This document shows, piece by piece, positions 19,284 through 27,032 of a stretch of DNA of 64,000 bases. The stretch lies in contig NZ_CP045928.1 in the NCBI RefSeq assembly GCF_009664855.1, positions 2,987,835-3,051,834 on the forward strand. Direction: 5' to 3'. The notes beneath the pieces were generated by a model. That model had not been told where the DNA came from, did no database searches, and saw only the letters and a list, made by a program, of their open reading frames with translations. The position numbers and the translations under genes were made by a program. Every line of letters starts with the position of its first letter. Position 1 is the stretch's first letter. The DNA comes from Flavobacterium sp. SLB02 (GTDB lineage: Bacteria > Bacteroidota > Bacteroidia > Flavobacteriales > Flavobacteriaceae).

Positions 19284-19568
19284 ATGGAAATTCAACAAAC
19301 AAACGATACAAGAAGAGGCTATTTTGAAGCCATAGAAGACGGAAAAGAAGCAGGAAAAATGACATACACTTGGGCTGGAGATTCAAAATTCATCATTGAT
19401 CATACCGAAGTTAGTCCTGATTTTAATGGAAAAGGTGTTGGCAAAAAACTGGTTATGGCTGCCGTAGAATATGCCAGAGCTAACAATGTAAAAATTATTC
19501 CGCTTTGTCCTTTTGCAAAAAGTGTTTTTGATAAGGTAGAAGAAATTCATGATGTGCTTTTTTCTTAA
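19284..19568 (+). CDS. GNAT-like N-acetyltransferase, YjdJ type
   Basis: This 94-residue protein belongs to the short Gcn5-related family. 'FIIDHTEVSPDFNGKGVGKKL' contains the acetyl-CoA binding pattern (G-x-G-x-G/A), followed by 'VMAAVEYARANNVKIIPLCPFAKSVFDK'. The substrate is unknown. It is the last gene of the pirin-OsmC-GNAT run, with a 6-bp spacer, and a hairpin-rich intergenic repeat begins right at its stop codon. Confidence 0.92.
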   Translation: MEIQQTNDTRRGYFEAIEDGKEAGKMTYTWAGDSKFIIDHTEVSPDFNGKGVGKKLVMAAVEYARANNVKIIPLCPFAKSVFDKVEEIHDVLFS

Positions 19569-19712
19569 GGTACTAAGATTCTAAGGTTTTTAAACCGCAA
19601 AGCGCGCAAAGAATTACACAAAGTTCGCAAAGTTTTTTTAGACAAAGCTTTGCGAACTTTGCGTTTGTATTAAGTCTTGCATATCTAAAAACCTTGCGTT
19701 CTTTGCGGTAAA
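19568..19712. repeat. Nested inverted repeat built from 'GCAAAG' words
   Basis: Outer arms ACCGCAAAG (19594-19602) / CTTTGCGGT (19701-19709) enclose a perfect 14-bp pair, CAAAGTTCGCAAAG (19619-19632) / CTTTGCGAACTTTG (19648-19661). No frame is coding. It probably terminates the pirin operon or is a dispersed element. Confidence 0.8.
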
Positions 19713-19758
19713 ATTCACCACGCCAAAAAATCAATTTTAAAATCTCCGCAGAAACTTG

Positions 19759-19766
19759 TATATTTG
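19759..19766 (+). promoter_or_regulatory. -7 promoter box of the adenosine deaminase gene
   Basis: TATATTTG matches TAnnTTTG exactly, 21 bp before the ATG. No clear TTG is present at the -33 distance. Confidence 0.55.
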
Positions 19767-19787
19767 CATGTAATTTAAACTTAGAGT

Positions 19788-21203
19788 ATGACGAGGATAA
19801 TTACACTTTTCTGTTTTTTCATAGCACAAATCGGCTTTTCTCAAACGGCTGAAAATTATTTAAATAAAAACAGAAATAACGAAGCTCTCTTAACAGCTTT
19901 TTTTCAACAAATGCCTAAGGGCGGCGATTTACACCATCATTTTTCGGGATCAGTTTACGCAGAACCTCTTTTGGAAAGAGCGATTGCAGAAGATTTTTAT
20001 TTGAATTTAGAAACTATGGCGGTTTCTAAAACAAAACCTGAAAAAGGAAACTGGGAAAGATTTTCATCTCTTAAAGAAAAAGAAAAACTAGAGTATTACG
20101 AGCAGCAAATTATGCAGACCTGGTCTGTTAAGGATTATAATGGTGCTGTTCCTTCTGACGATCAGTTTTTTGATTCTTTCATGAAATTTGAATCTACTAT
20201 TACCGGTCATTTTGCAGAAGGAATGCTCGAACTAAAAAAACGTGCTATTGCTGAGAATGTAAGTTATATCGAAACACAATTATCAACGATTCCGTGCGAC
20301 ATGAACGTTTCTGATTTAACCGATTTCAACTCAAAATTACGTCATGCAGCAACCCAAAGAGATGAAAAAGCAGTTCTGAAACTTTTAGACGAATTGTACA
20401 AATCGATTCAGAAGAAAGATGCTAAAAAATACGCTTTAGATTTCAATACTAATTTCATTGCCAAACTACATAAAGACTTAAAAATTGATGATGATCGTTT
20501 TACCATGCGTTATCAAAACTTTGTGTTGCGTTTTATGGATCCGGTTGATTTATTCAAGAATCTTACCATTGCTTTTATCTCTGCAAACAACAGTAAACTG
20601 GTTGCTGGCGTTAACATCGTTTCTCCGGAACATGGCGAAAATTCGATGAAAGATTATTGGTTGCACATGTTGATGTTTAAATATTGTCACTCAAAATATC
20701 CAGACGTAAAATATACGCTTCATGCCGGAGAATTGACTTTAGGATTGGTTCAACCAGAAGATTTAACCTGGCATATAAACGATGCGATTTACGTTGCCGG
20801 AGCTAACAGAATTGGCCATGGAGTTGATATTGCATACGAAGCAAACTCATACGATTTATTGCGTTATATGGCGAAAAACAATATTCCGATTGAGATCAAC
20901 TTAACGAGTAATGAGTTTATCCTGAAAGTGAAAGAAAACAGACATCCGTTTACACTTTACAAAGAATTTAATGTGCCAATCGTGATAAGTACAGACGATG
21001 CCGGAATATTAAGAACAAATATGACGGAGCAATATGTTTTGCTTGCTAAAAGATATCCTGATGTTTCGTACGCTACGATAAAACAATATGTTTACAACAG
21101 CATCAATTATAGTTTTATTCAGGATGCATCGGTGAAGAAACAATTAGTAAAAGATTTGGATGCAAGATTTAAAACTTTTGAAGATAAATTTTCTAAGAAT
21201 TAA
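19788..21203 (+). CDS. Secreted adenosine deaminase family protein
   Basis: This 471-residue protein has a signal peptide (cleavage near 'GFSQ'). Metal and catalytic residues of the adenosine/AMP deaminase family are visible: H49 and H51 in 'DLHHHFSGS', His and Glu in 'LHAGEL', the His in 'RIGHGVDI', and the Asp pair in 'STDDAGIL'. The family deaminates adenosine to inosine. The signal peptide and the length, greater than the roughly 340 residues of cytoplasmic Add, point to a periplasmic or extracellular enzyme related to ADGF/CECR1-type deaminases (inference). It is monocistronic, with its own promoter. Confidence 0.93.
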   Translation: MTRIITLFCFFIAQIGFSQTAENYLNKNRNNEALLTAFFQQMPKGGDLHHHFSGSVYAEPLLERAIAEDFYLNLETMAVSKTKPEKGNWERFSSLKEKEKLEYYEQQIMQTWSVKDYNGAVPSDDQFFDSFMKFESTITGHFAEGMLELKKRAIAENVSYIETQLSTIPCDMNVSDLTDFNSKLRHAATQRDEKAVLKLLDELYKSIQKKDAKKYALDFNTNFIAKLHKDLKIDDDRFTMRYQNFVLRFMDPVDLFKNLTIAFISANNSKLVAGVNIVSPEHGENSMKDYWLHMLMFKYCHSKYPDVKYTLHAGELTLGLVQPEDLTWHINDAIYVAGANRIGHGVDIAYEANSYDLLRYMAKNNIPIEINLTSNEFILKVKENRHPFTLYKEFNVPIVISTDDAGILRTNMTEQYVLLAKRYPDVSYATIKQYVYNSINYSFIQDASVKKQLVKDLDARFKTFEDKFSKN

Positions 21204-21204
21204 A

Positions 21205-21363
21205 ACGGCCAATCTGTGCGAGATTGCACACGGATTTAAACAGGTTGAAACGGATTAACGCAGATTTTTTATATCAGAATATTTTTAAAAAAAAATCTGC
21301 CAAATCTGCCAAATCTGCGAGAAAAAATTAGCTCCCGCAGATTTAGCAAATCGAGCAGATAAA
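21205..21363. repeat. Intergenic element built from 'CGCAGATTT' words
   Basis: It contains GCAGATTTTTT (21260-21270) paired with AAAAAATCTGC (21290-21300), then 'CAAATCTGC' tandemly repeated and GCAGATTTAGCAAATC. Related wording occurs at 32890-32945, 37013-37150 and 41261-41362. Confidence 0.7.
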
Positions 21364-21376
21364 AACTCCATAATTT

Positions 21377-21679
21377 ATGATTTTAGAAGCAGTATTTCTT
21401 TATGTTAAATCAGATTTGGCGACTCAATTTGAAGCTGATTTTGCAAAAGCAAGTCAATACATATCCTCAATTGACGGGTATTTAGGACATCGTTTAGAGA
21501 AATGTCTTGAAGTCGAAAATAAATATCTTTTGTTAGTTGACTGGAATACGCTTGAAGATCATACCGTTGGTTTTAGAACTTCTGAAGCTTATCTGGAATG
21601 GAAGAAAATTTTACATCATTATTACGAACCGTTTCCTGTTGTAGAACATTTTGAAACCGTTTTTGAAAATAAAAAATAG
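21377..21679 (+). CDS. Antibiotic biosynthesis monooxygenase (ABM) domain protein
   Basis: This 100-residue single-domain protein has the dimeric ferredoxin-like ABM pattern: 'ILEAVFLYVKS' strand, 'FEADFAKASQYISSIDGYLGHRLEKCLE' helix-strand, 'NKYLLLVDWNTLEDHTVGFRTSEAYLEWKKIL', ending with 'FPVVEHFETVF'. The family includes cofactor-free oxygenases and heme-degrading enzymes, but many members have unknown roles. It stands alone between two repeat elements. Confidence 0.88.
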   Translation: MILEAVFLYVKSDLATQFEADFAKASQYISSIDGYLGHRLEKCLEVENKYLLLVDWNTLEDHTVGFRTSEAYLEWKKILHHYYEPFPVVEHFETVFENKK

Positions 21680-21716
21680 CCCACAGATTAAACGGATTAA
21701 GCTTTGAATTAAAAAA

Positions 21717-21855
21717 TTAAACACATAGAAACATAGATTTTTATTGTTCCTGTTTAATATTACAAAAAAAGCAAGCTTTCACACATAGCTATGTGCATTT
21801 TTATTAGTGAAACGCCTTTTATAGACAAAGTAAAACTATGTCTCTATGTGTTTAA
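21717..21855 (-). repeat. Dispersed structured intergenic element, copy 2 (inverted)
   Basis: Read on the minus strand it has the same parts in the same order as the element at 16111: an ACACATAGA(G)ACATAG arm, AAAAGGCGTTTCACT, the palindrome CACATAGCTATGTG, and the CTATGTTTCTATGTGTTTAA arm. It ends just before the true rlmH start, and the 14 codons of an in-frame extension of rlmH fall largely in it. Confidence 0.85.
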
Positions 21856-21887
21856 ATCTTTTTAATCTGCGGCAAAAAAAAATTAAA

Positions 21888-22361
21888 ATGAATATCAAAC
21901 TTATCGCCATCGGCAAAACAGATAACAAATCACTTCAAACTTTGATTGATGATTATACCAAACGTTTGTCGTTTTACATCAAATTTGATCTGGAGATTAT
22001 TCCGGATATCAAAAACGTAAAGAATTTATCTGAAAGCCAGCAAAAGGAAAAAGAAGGCGAATTGATTCTGTCTAAACTTTCGCCAACAGATCAGTTGATT
22101 TTATTGGATGAAAACGGAAAAAACTTCTCCAGCGTTGGTTTCTCTGAAGAATTACAAAAGAAAATGAATTCCGGGATCAAGACTCTTGTTTTCGTAATTG
22201 GCGGTCCTTACGGATTCTCAGATACCGTTTATAGCAAGGCACAAGGAAAAATTTCACTTTCGTTAATGACGTTTTCGCACCAAATGGTTCGATTGTTTTT
22301 TATCGAGCAATTGTATAGAGGATTTACGATTTTAAGAAATGAACCTTATCATCACCAGTAA
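21888..22361 (+). CDS. rlmH: 23S rRNA (pseudouridine-1915-N3)-methyltransferase
   Basis: This is a 157-residue SPOUT-family methyltransferase, the standard length when started at the ATG at 21888; the upstream in-frame ATG falls in a repeat element. Family features are 'MNIKLIAIGKTD' at the start, 'DQLILLDENGK', the knotted SAM-binding segment 'VFVIGGPYGFSD' and the C-terminal 'LSLMTFSHQMVRLFFIEQLYRGFTI' with 'NEPYHH'. It modifies the pseudouridine at position 1915 of helix 69 in the large ribosomal subunit. Confidence 0.97.
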   Translation: MNIKLIAIGKTDNKSLQTLIDDYTKRLSFYIKFDLEIIPDIKNVKNLSESQQKEKEGELILSKLSPTDQLILLDENGKNFSSVGFSEELQKKMNSGIKTLVFVIGGPYGFSDTVYSKAQGKISLSLMTFSHQMVRLFFIEQLYRGFTILRNEPYHHQ

Positions 22362-22394
22362 AAAAGTATTCAGTCTCAGTTTTTAGTATTCAGT

Positions 22395-23018
22395 TTAAAA
22401 GATATACTCTTCACTAACTTCTGCAAATGATTCTAGTTTTTGCACTAAAATCTTATCCTGAATATAAGATCCGTAGGTCATATCTTTATCAAAACAGAAT
22501 TGCATTTTTGGCTTAATTGCAAAATCAAGGCTTGCGATATAATTTAGTAACTCTTCTTTTTTAAGAACCTGATTATTAACTTCAACCGTTTGATTTTTCT
22601 TAAAGAAAACAACCAAACCTTCTGATTTCGGTTTCTCTGTTTTATAATACACTTTCGTGAAAGGTAAAAAGGCTAAATTCTTCCCGATAGAATCTGCGTA
22701 GGAATAGTAGTTTTGGGCATTTTCGTTTTTGTGGGCACTATCAGCACGTTTTTTCTCCTGAAGTTTTATGACTTCCGGAATAACCAATTTTAACGGCAAA
22801 CGTTTGTCTATATTCAAAATCCAATTGGTCGAAATAATACTATTTTTTCTGTTTACATCAGTAATTGTATCTTTTCCTTCTGTTTTAAAGAAGATATAAA
22901 TTGGCGAATGATCTTGTACATCTTTTACAATTGATACGTTTGATTTTGGAAGCAGGACGTCTTCTTTTTTTTCACATGAAAAAAGAAGGAAAGCGATAAT
23001 TAGAGTAAAGTATTTCAT
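22395..23018 (-). CDS. Hypothetical lipoprotein
   Basis: This 207-residue protein begins with a lipoprotein signal ('IIAFLLFSC', lipobox Cys at about residue 15), so it is probably anchored to a membrane. The mature part is charged, with no recognised domain; a segment 'PIYIFFKTEGKDTITDVNRKN' and a C-terminal 'DMTYGSYIQDKILVQKL' look like beta-strand-rich structure. It faces rlmH convergently and is preceded by a perfect inverted repeat that separates it from folP. Function is unknown. Confidence 0.75.
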   Translation of the reverse strand: MKYFTLIIAFLLFSCEKKEDVLLPKSNVSIVKDVQDHSPIYIFFKTEGKDTITDVNRKNSIISTNWILNIDKRLPLKLVIPEVIKLQEKKRADSAHKNENAQNYYSYADSIGKNLAFLPFTKVYYKTEKPKSEGLVVFFKKNQTVEVNNQVLKKEELLNYIASLDFAIKPKMQFCFDKDMTYGSYIQDKILVQKLESFAEVSEEYIF

Positions 23019-23047
23019 GTTTATTATTGTTTTTTTTTAGCTTTTAG

Positions 23048-23152
23048 TTTGTCATTCCGAGGAACGAGGAATCTCCGCAAGAAACTCCGTAAAGAAAATC
23101 GTCAATCTTTGTCGAGTTTCGAGTGTGATTCCTCGTTCCTCGGAATGACAAA
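23048..23152. repeat. Perfect 26-bp inverted repeat with about 53-bp loop
   Basis: The arms 23048-23073 and 23127-23152 are exact reverse complements; the core is GTCATTCCGAGGAACGAGGA. The composition is more GC-rich than the flanks. It lies between folP and the lipoprotein gene, both on the minus strand, where it may also act as a terminator of folP. Confidence 0.9.
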
Positions 23153-23160
23153 TCTATCGT

Positions 23161-23985
23161 TTACATGTTCAGTTTGTTACACAAAGTAACACATTCAACA
23201 GCTTCTTTCACATCATGAACACGAAGTATTTTTGCACCTTTTGTCAAAGCAATTGTATTCACAACCGTTGTCCCGTTTAAGGCTTCTTGTGCTGTATTGC
23301 CAAGTGTTTTATAAATCATTGATTTTCTGGAAACACCCGCTAAAACAGGCAATTCTAATAAATTAAAAAGTTCCATTTTTTGTAAAACTTCGTAATTCTG
23401 ATCTGTTGTTTTGGCAAATCCGAAACCGGGATCAAGAATCAAATCGTTGATTCCGAGACTTCTTGCTTTTTTTACTTTTTCAGAAAAATAGAATAACATT
23501 TCTTTTACAATATCGTCATATTGTGTCATACTTTGCATCGTTTGCGGGTTTCCGCGCATGTGCATCATAATATAAGGAACATTATAATCTGCAATAACAT
23601 CAAACATTTTATCGTCTAATTCTCCTGCTGCAATGTCATTTATAATGGCTGCGCCGCTTTCTATACTCCCTTTTGCAACCTCAGCTCTAAAAGTATCAAT
23701 AGACAATAAAGCTTCAGGAAAATGCTTTAAAATCAATTCTATTGCAGGAACAATTCGTTCAATCTCTTCTTGTTCTGTTACAAACTCGGCTCTTGGTTTG
23801 CTGGAATAAGCGCCAATATCAATAAATGTGGCGCCTTCAGATAACATTTTCTCTACTTGCGAGATAATTTCCTTTTCATTTTTATATTTTCCTCCGTCAA
23901 AAAAGGAGTTTGGCGTAACGTTCAAAATTCCCATTACTTTAGGAATCGATAAATCTATAAGTTGGCCTTTGCAGTTAATTTGCAT
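23161..23985 (-). CDS. folP: Dihydropteroate synthase
   Basis: The protein is 274 residues from the ATG at 23985; an in-frame TTG at 24003 lies in a repeat and is less likely. Pterin and sulfonamide/pABA site motifs are in order: 'GILNVTPNSFFDGG', 'DIGAYSSKPRA', 'SIDTFRAEVA', 'INDIAAGE', 'MMHMRGNPQTM', 'LDPGFGFAKT', 'GVSRKSM' and the C-terminal 'ILRVHDV'. It condenses pABA with the pterin diphosphate in folate synthesis and is the target of sulfonamides. It is divergent from the DUF1599-DoxX genes, an arrangement common in Flavobacteriia. Confidence 0.97.
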   Translation of the reverse strand: MQINCKGQLIDLSIPKVMGILNVTPNSFFDGGKYKNEKEIISQVEKMLSEGATFIDIGAYSSKPRAEFVTEQEEIERIVPAIELILKHFPEALLSIDTFRAEVAKGSIESGAAIINDIAAGELDDKMFDVIADYNVPYIMMHMRGNPQTMQSMTQYDDIVKEMLFYFSEKVKKARSLGINDLILDPGFGFAKTTDQNYEVLQKMELFNLLELPVLAGVSRKSMIYKTLGNTAQEALNGTTVVNTIALTKGAKILRVHDVKEAVECVTLCNKLNM

Positions 23986-24045
23986 CTTGTTATTTTGTTT
24001 CAAGTTTTATTTGTTTCAAGTTGATTCAGATTACGTGAGTTCCGG

Positions 24046-24157
24046 AACTTGAAACAAAGAAAACCTGAAACTTGAAACTTTTTACAGTTTCAAGTTGCTG
24101 GCATTAACACTTTGTTTAGAAAAAACTTGAAACAAAGAAAACCTCAAACTTGAAACT
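24046..24157. repeat. Two 34-bp direct repeats 'AACTTGAAACAAAG...'
   Basis: Positions 24046-24079 and 24124-24157 are the same 34-bp sequence with one difference (G/C). A reverse-oriented GTTTCAAGTT lies between them and another TTTCAAGTT lies to the left. The second copy contributes the TTG of the promoter that follows. Confidence 0.85.
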
Positions 24158-24180
24158 CTTTAATATTATCCTTATTTTTG
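24150..24180 (+). promoter_or_regulatory. Promoter of the DUF1599-DoxX genes
   Basis: TTG (24150-24152), 20 bp, then TATTTTTG (24173-24180) fit the flavobacterial consensus. The ATG follows 29 bp later. Confidence 0.75.
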
Positions 24181-24209
24181 AAGAAATTTTAGCAAATATA
24201 CAGCAATAA

Positions 24210-24749
24210 ATGAAGAATACTTCCCTTGAATTTGATAATGTAATTACGGTTTGCCGTACTTTATTCATCAATAAAATGAAAGATTATGGTAGTGCATGGC
24301 GCATTTTAAGATTGCCATCACTAACGGATCAGATATTCATAAAAGCACAAAGAATCAGAAGTTTACAAGAAAACGACGTGCGTAAAGTTGATGAAGATGA
24401 AAAAGGAGAATTCATCGGGATTATCAATTATTCGATTATGGCTTTGATTCAGTTAGAATTAGGTGTTGTAGATCAGCCTGATCTAAGTGTAGAACAAGCT
24501 ACCGAATTATACGATGCTAAAGTTAAGTTGACCAAAGAGTTAATGGAAGCCAAAAATCATGATTATGGCGAAGCCTGGCGTGATATGCGCGTAAGTTCAT
24601 TGACCGATTTGATTCTGCAAAAACTACTTCGCGTAAAGCAAATTGAAGATAATAAAGGAAAAACTTTAGTTTCTGAGGGAATCGATGCCAATTATCAGGA
24701 TATGATTAATTATTCTGTTTTTGCATTAATCCTTGAACCAATCAAATAA
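24210..24749 (+). CDS. DUF1599 domain-containing protein
   Basis: This 179-residue protein is built of two similar halves: 'MKDYGSAWRILRLPSLTDQI' (about residues 23-42) is echoed by 'NHDYGEAWRDMRVSSLTDLI' in the second half, and each half ends with 'INYSI.AL' or 'INYSVFAL'. This is the DUF1599 family, whose function is unknown; related domains are sometimes called nucleotide-modification associated. It is soluble with no signal peptide. It is the first gene of a plus-strand group leading to DoxX, TlpA and tpiA, and is divergent from folP. Confidence 0.88.
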   Translation: MKNTSLEFDNVITVCRTLFINKMKDYGSAWRILRLPSLTDQIFIKAQRIRSLQENDVRKVDEDEKGEFIGIINYSIMALIQLELGVVDQPDLSVEQATELYDAKVKLTKELMEAKNHDYGEAWRDMRVSSLTDLILQKLLRVKQIEDNKGKTLVSEGIDANYQDMINYSVFALILEPIK

Positions 24750-24756
24750 AAAATAA

Positions 24757-24804
24757 GCCACGAATTTCACGAATTAATTTGTAGAAATTCGTGAAATTCG
24801 TGGC
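24757..24804. repeat. Perfect 19-bp inverted repeat between DUF1599 and DoxX
   Basis: GCCACGAATTTCACGAATT and AATTCGTGAAATTCGTGGC are exact reverse complements with a 10-bp loop. The hairpin fills the gap between two same-strand genes, so it may attenuate readthrough or stabilise the upstream mRNA. Confidence 0.88.
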
Positions 24805-24818
24805 GAATAAAATAAGAC

Positions 24819-25919
24819 ATGAAAAACATCATTACCCAATTCTCAAGATTATTTGTCGGAATATTATTTATTATTTCCGGATTAATAAAACTGAATGATC
24901 CGGTTGGATTCTCTTATAAATTAGCGGAGTATTTTAGCGAACCGGTTTTTAATATGCCATTTTTAGAGCCATTGGCTTTAGGATTAGCGATCTTTTTAGT
25001 AATTCTTGAAGTTGTTTTAGGGGTTATGTTATTGGTGGGGTACAAATCAAAACTAACGATTTGGGCTTTATTACTTTTAATTGTTTTCTTCACGTTCCTT
25101 ACCTTCTACTCTGCTTATTTTGATGTAGTAAAAGATTGCGGATGTTTTGGTGATGCTTTGCACTTAACGCCTTGGCAATCATTCACAAAAGATATTGTTT
25201 TATTATTCTTTATCCTGATTTTATTCATCAATAAAAAATTAGTAAAACCTTTATTCTCAAGTCCCGTAACAAACATTATTACTTACTCAAGTGTTGTATT
25301 GTGTATTTTCATGGCCGTTTGGGTTTTAAATCATAATCCTATAAAGGATTTCCGTCCTTACAAAGTAGGAACGAATATAGAGAAAGGAATGGAAATTCCT
25401 GAAGGCGCACCAAAATCTGTAGTTGAAATGATTTTTATCTACAAAGTAAATGGCGTTGACAAAGAATTTACCGAAAAAGATTTAGCAAATATTCCTGAAG
25501 GCGCAACATTTGTTGACCGTAAAGACAAAGTAATTACAGAAGGTTATATTCCGCCAATTCACGATTTTACAATGGTAAAAGAGGATTCTGATTACAAAGA
25601 AGAATTACTTAAAGAACCTAAATTACTGGTTTTTGTAACCTATGACTTGGCTTTGTCTAATCCTGACGGAATGAAAAAATTAGAGGTTTTAAGTAAAGCT
25701 GCGAAAGCAAAAGGATACAAAGTAATTGCAATGACAGCTTCTGGAGCTGATGAAATTGCAAAAGCGAAGAAACAATATGGCTTGGATACTGATTTTTATT
25801 TCTGTGACGCTACAGCTCTAAAAACGGTAGAAAGAGCTAATCCTAGCATTGTTGTGATACAAAACGGAACTATAATTCAAAAAGTTCATTACAATGATAT
25901 TCAGGATTTGAAGTTATAA
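24819..25919 (+). CDS. DoxX-type membrane protein with C-terminal thioredoxin-like domain (BT_3928 type)
   Basis: This 366-residue protein has an N-terminal DoxX-like part of four transmembrane helices (about 8-140) with 'RLFVGILFIISGLIKLNDPVGFSYKL' split over the first helix and a Cys pair in 'KDCGCFGDAL'. A further helix lies at about 150-170, then a soluble thioredoxin-fold region (about 255-366) that lacks a CxxC motif. The arrangement resembles MauE/DoxX electron-transfer proteins; a role in envelope thiol chemistry is inferred, supported by the TlpA-like gene two positions downstream. A terminator follows at once. Confidence 0.88.
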   Translation: MKNIITQFSRLFVGILFIISGLIKLNDPVGFSYKLAEYFSEPVFNMPFLEPLALGLAIFLVILEVVLGVMLLVGYKSKLTIWALLLLIVFFTFLTFYSAYFDVVKDCGCFGDALHLTPWQSFTKDIVLLFFILILFINKKLVKPLFSSPVTNIITYSSVVLCIFMAVWVLNHNPIKDFRPYKVGTNIEKGMEIPEGAPKSVVEMIFIYKVNGVDKEFTEKDLANIPEGATFVDRKDKVITEGYIPPIHDFTMVKEDSDYKEELLKEPKLLVFVTYDLALSNPDGMKKLEVLSKAAKAKGYKVIAMTASGADEIAKAKKQYGLDTDFYFCDATALKTVERANPSIVVIQNGTIIQKVHYNDIQDLKL

Positions 25920-25940
25920 AGCATCAGCTTAAAAATTCAG

Positions 25941-25981
25941 AAACACCAATTCTTCGTATAGTTGAATTGGTGTTTTTTTTT
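25941..25981 (+). terminator. Rho-independent terminator after the DoxX gene
   Basis: AAACACCAATTC pairs with GAATTGGTGTTT, followed by a T run of nine or more; it starts 22 bp after the stop codon. Confidence 0.9.
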
Positions 25982-26169
25982 GATTTCAAACCAATCGATT
26001 TGAATAATAACATAATACATATTAATGACTTATACCCAGCAAAAGCGACCAAATACAATCATAATTTAAACTAAAAAATACGTTAAAATAATATTCTGCG
26101 CTAAAAAATATAAATTATAAGCCGTACCTTTTGTTAATCTTAGAAATTGTTTAATTTAAATTAATAACT

Positions 26170-26613
26170 ATGAAACAATTATCAAGCCTCGTATGTATTT
26201 TTTTATTCATTGGATGTAATAGTAAAGCTGATATTACTGATAATCTCACAGCGCCGGAAACATTTGCTTTTCAGATTTTAGATAAAAATACCGGAGAAAA
26301 TGTATTCTCAAACAAAACATATAACCCGAAAAAAATCACTGTAAAAAACCTGGATTCTGATGATGTAATCCCACATCATTTTGTATCTGATAACGATTTG
26401 GATATAATAGTCCTTGAAAATGTAGGAAGAGAAAGTGAGAATATCAATTATTCTGTAAATGTGGGCGACAAACGTATTTTTGAACTTCATGTCGATGCCA
26501 TTTTGGTAAAAAAAGGTTTAGATTTTGAATATAAAAATGTAGAGATTACCAATACCGTATTTAAACGAGATAAAACATCAGGAGTTTACAACATTCTGGC
26601 CTCTCTTGACTAA
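26170..26613 (+). CDS. Hypothetical lipoprotein
   Basis: This 147-residue protein has a short lipoprotein signal ('CIFLFIGC', Cys at about residue 16). The mature region is predicted beta-rich, with no recognisable domain; 'GENVFSNKTYNPKKITVKNL' and 'YSVNVGDKRIFELHVDAILV' look like alternating strands. It lies alone between terminators or promoters of the DoxX and TlpA genes. Function unknown. Confidence 0.72.
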   Translation: MKQLSSLVCIFLFIGCNSKADITDNLTAPETFAFQILDKNTGENVFSNKTYNPKKITVKNLDSDDVIPHHFVSDNDLDIIVLENVGRESENINYSVNVGDKRIFELHVDAILVKKGLDFEYKNVEITNTVFKRDKTSGVYNILASLD

Positions 26614-27032
26614 CTCCAAAAAATAAAACTACAATACTATTTTCATTGTTCTTTTCTAAAAAAACACAAATTATTTCTTCCCTAAAAAAGACTTTTTTCA
26701 GCCGTTTTTTTGGTCAAAAACGAAAAGATTTGAAAATAAAACAAAACTTTTTTGCGATCTGTTTTTTAATTAAATCAAAAAATAGTTCAAAATTCGTATT
26801 TCATTGCTCTACTATTACGATTTCACTCTCAATTTTTTAACCTAATTTCTATCTTTTGTTATAAAATACGGGACTGTTCAATTTTTGTTAATCTCCATTT
26901 CTCATTCAATTTGTTTGTTTAACTTTGTTGATGATCTTTTATTACCTGAAATCATTAGGATTTTAAAACCTAATAATTAATAATATAAAGAGGATCTTCA
27001 ATTAGAATTTAAAAAACAAATAGTATATACGT
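26614..27032. other. 419-bp gene-free gap with probable TlpA promoter
   Basis: AT-rich sequence. A 64-codon plus-strand frame (26646-26840) looks spurious: Phe/Lys/Ser-rich and without family resemblance. TAACTTTG at 26920-26927 fits the -7 consensus and probably drives the TlpA-tpiA genes, about 105 bp upstream of the ATG, although a TTG at the -33 spacing is not clear. Confidence 0.55.
26920..26927 (+). promoter_or_regulatory. Candidate -7 box upstream of the TlpA gene
   Basis: TAACTTTG matches TAnnTTTG; the -33 element is weak, so this is tentative. Confidence 0.45.

Noticed and set aside
26646..26840. 64-codon plus-strand frame between the lipoprotein and TlpA genes
   Set aside because: Composition (Phe, Lys, Ser) follows the base composition; no recognisable features, and the region looks like a leader with a promoter.
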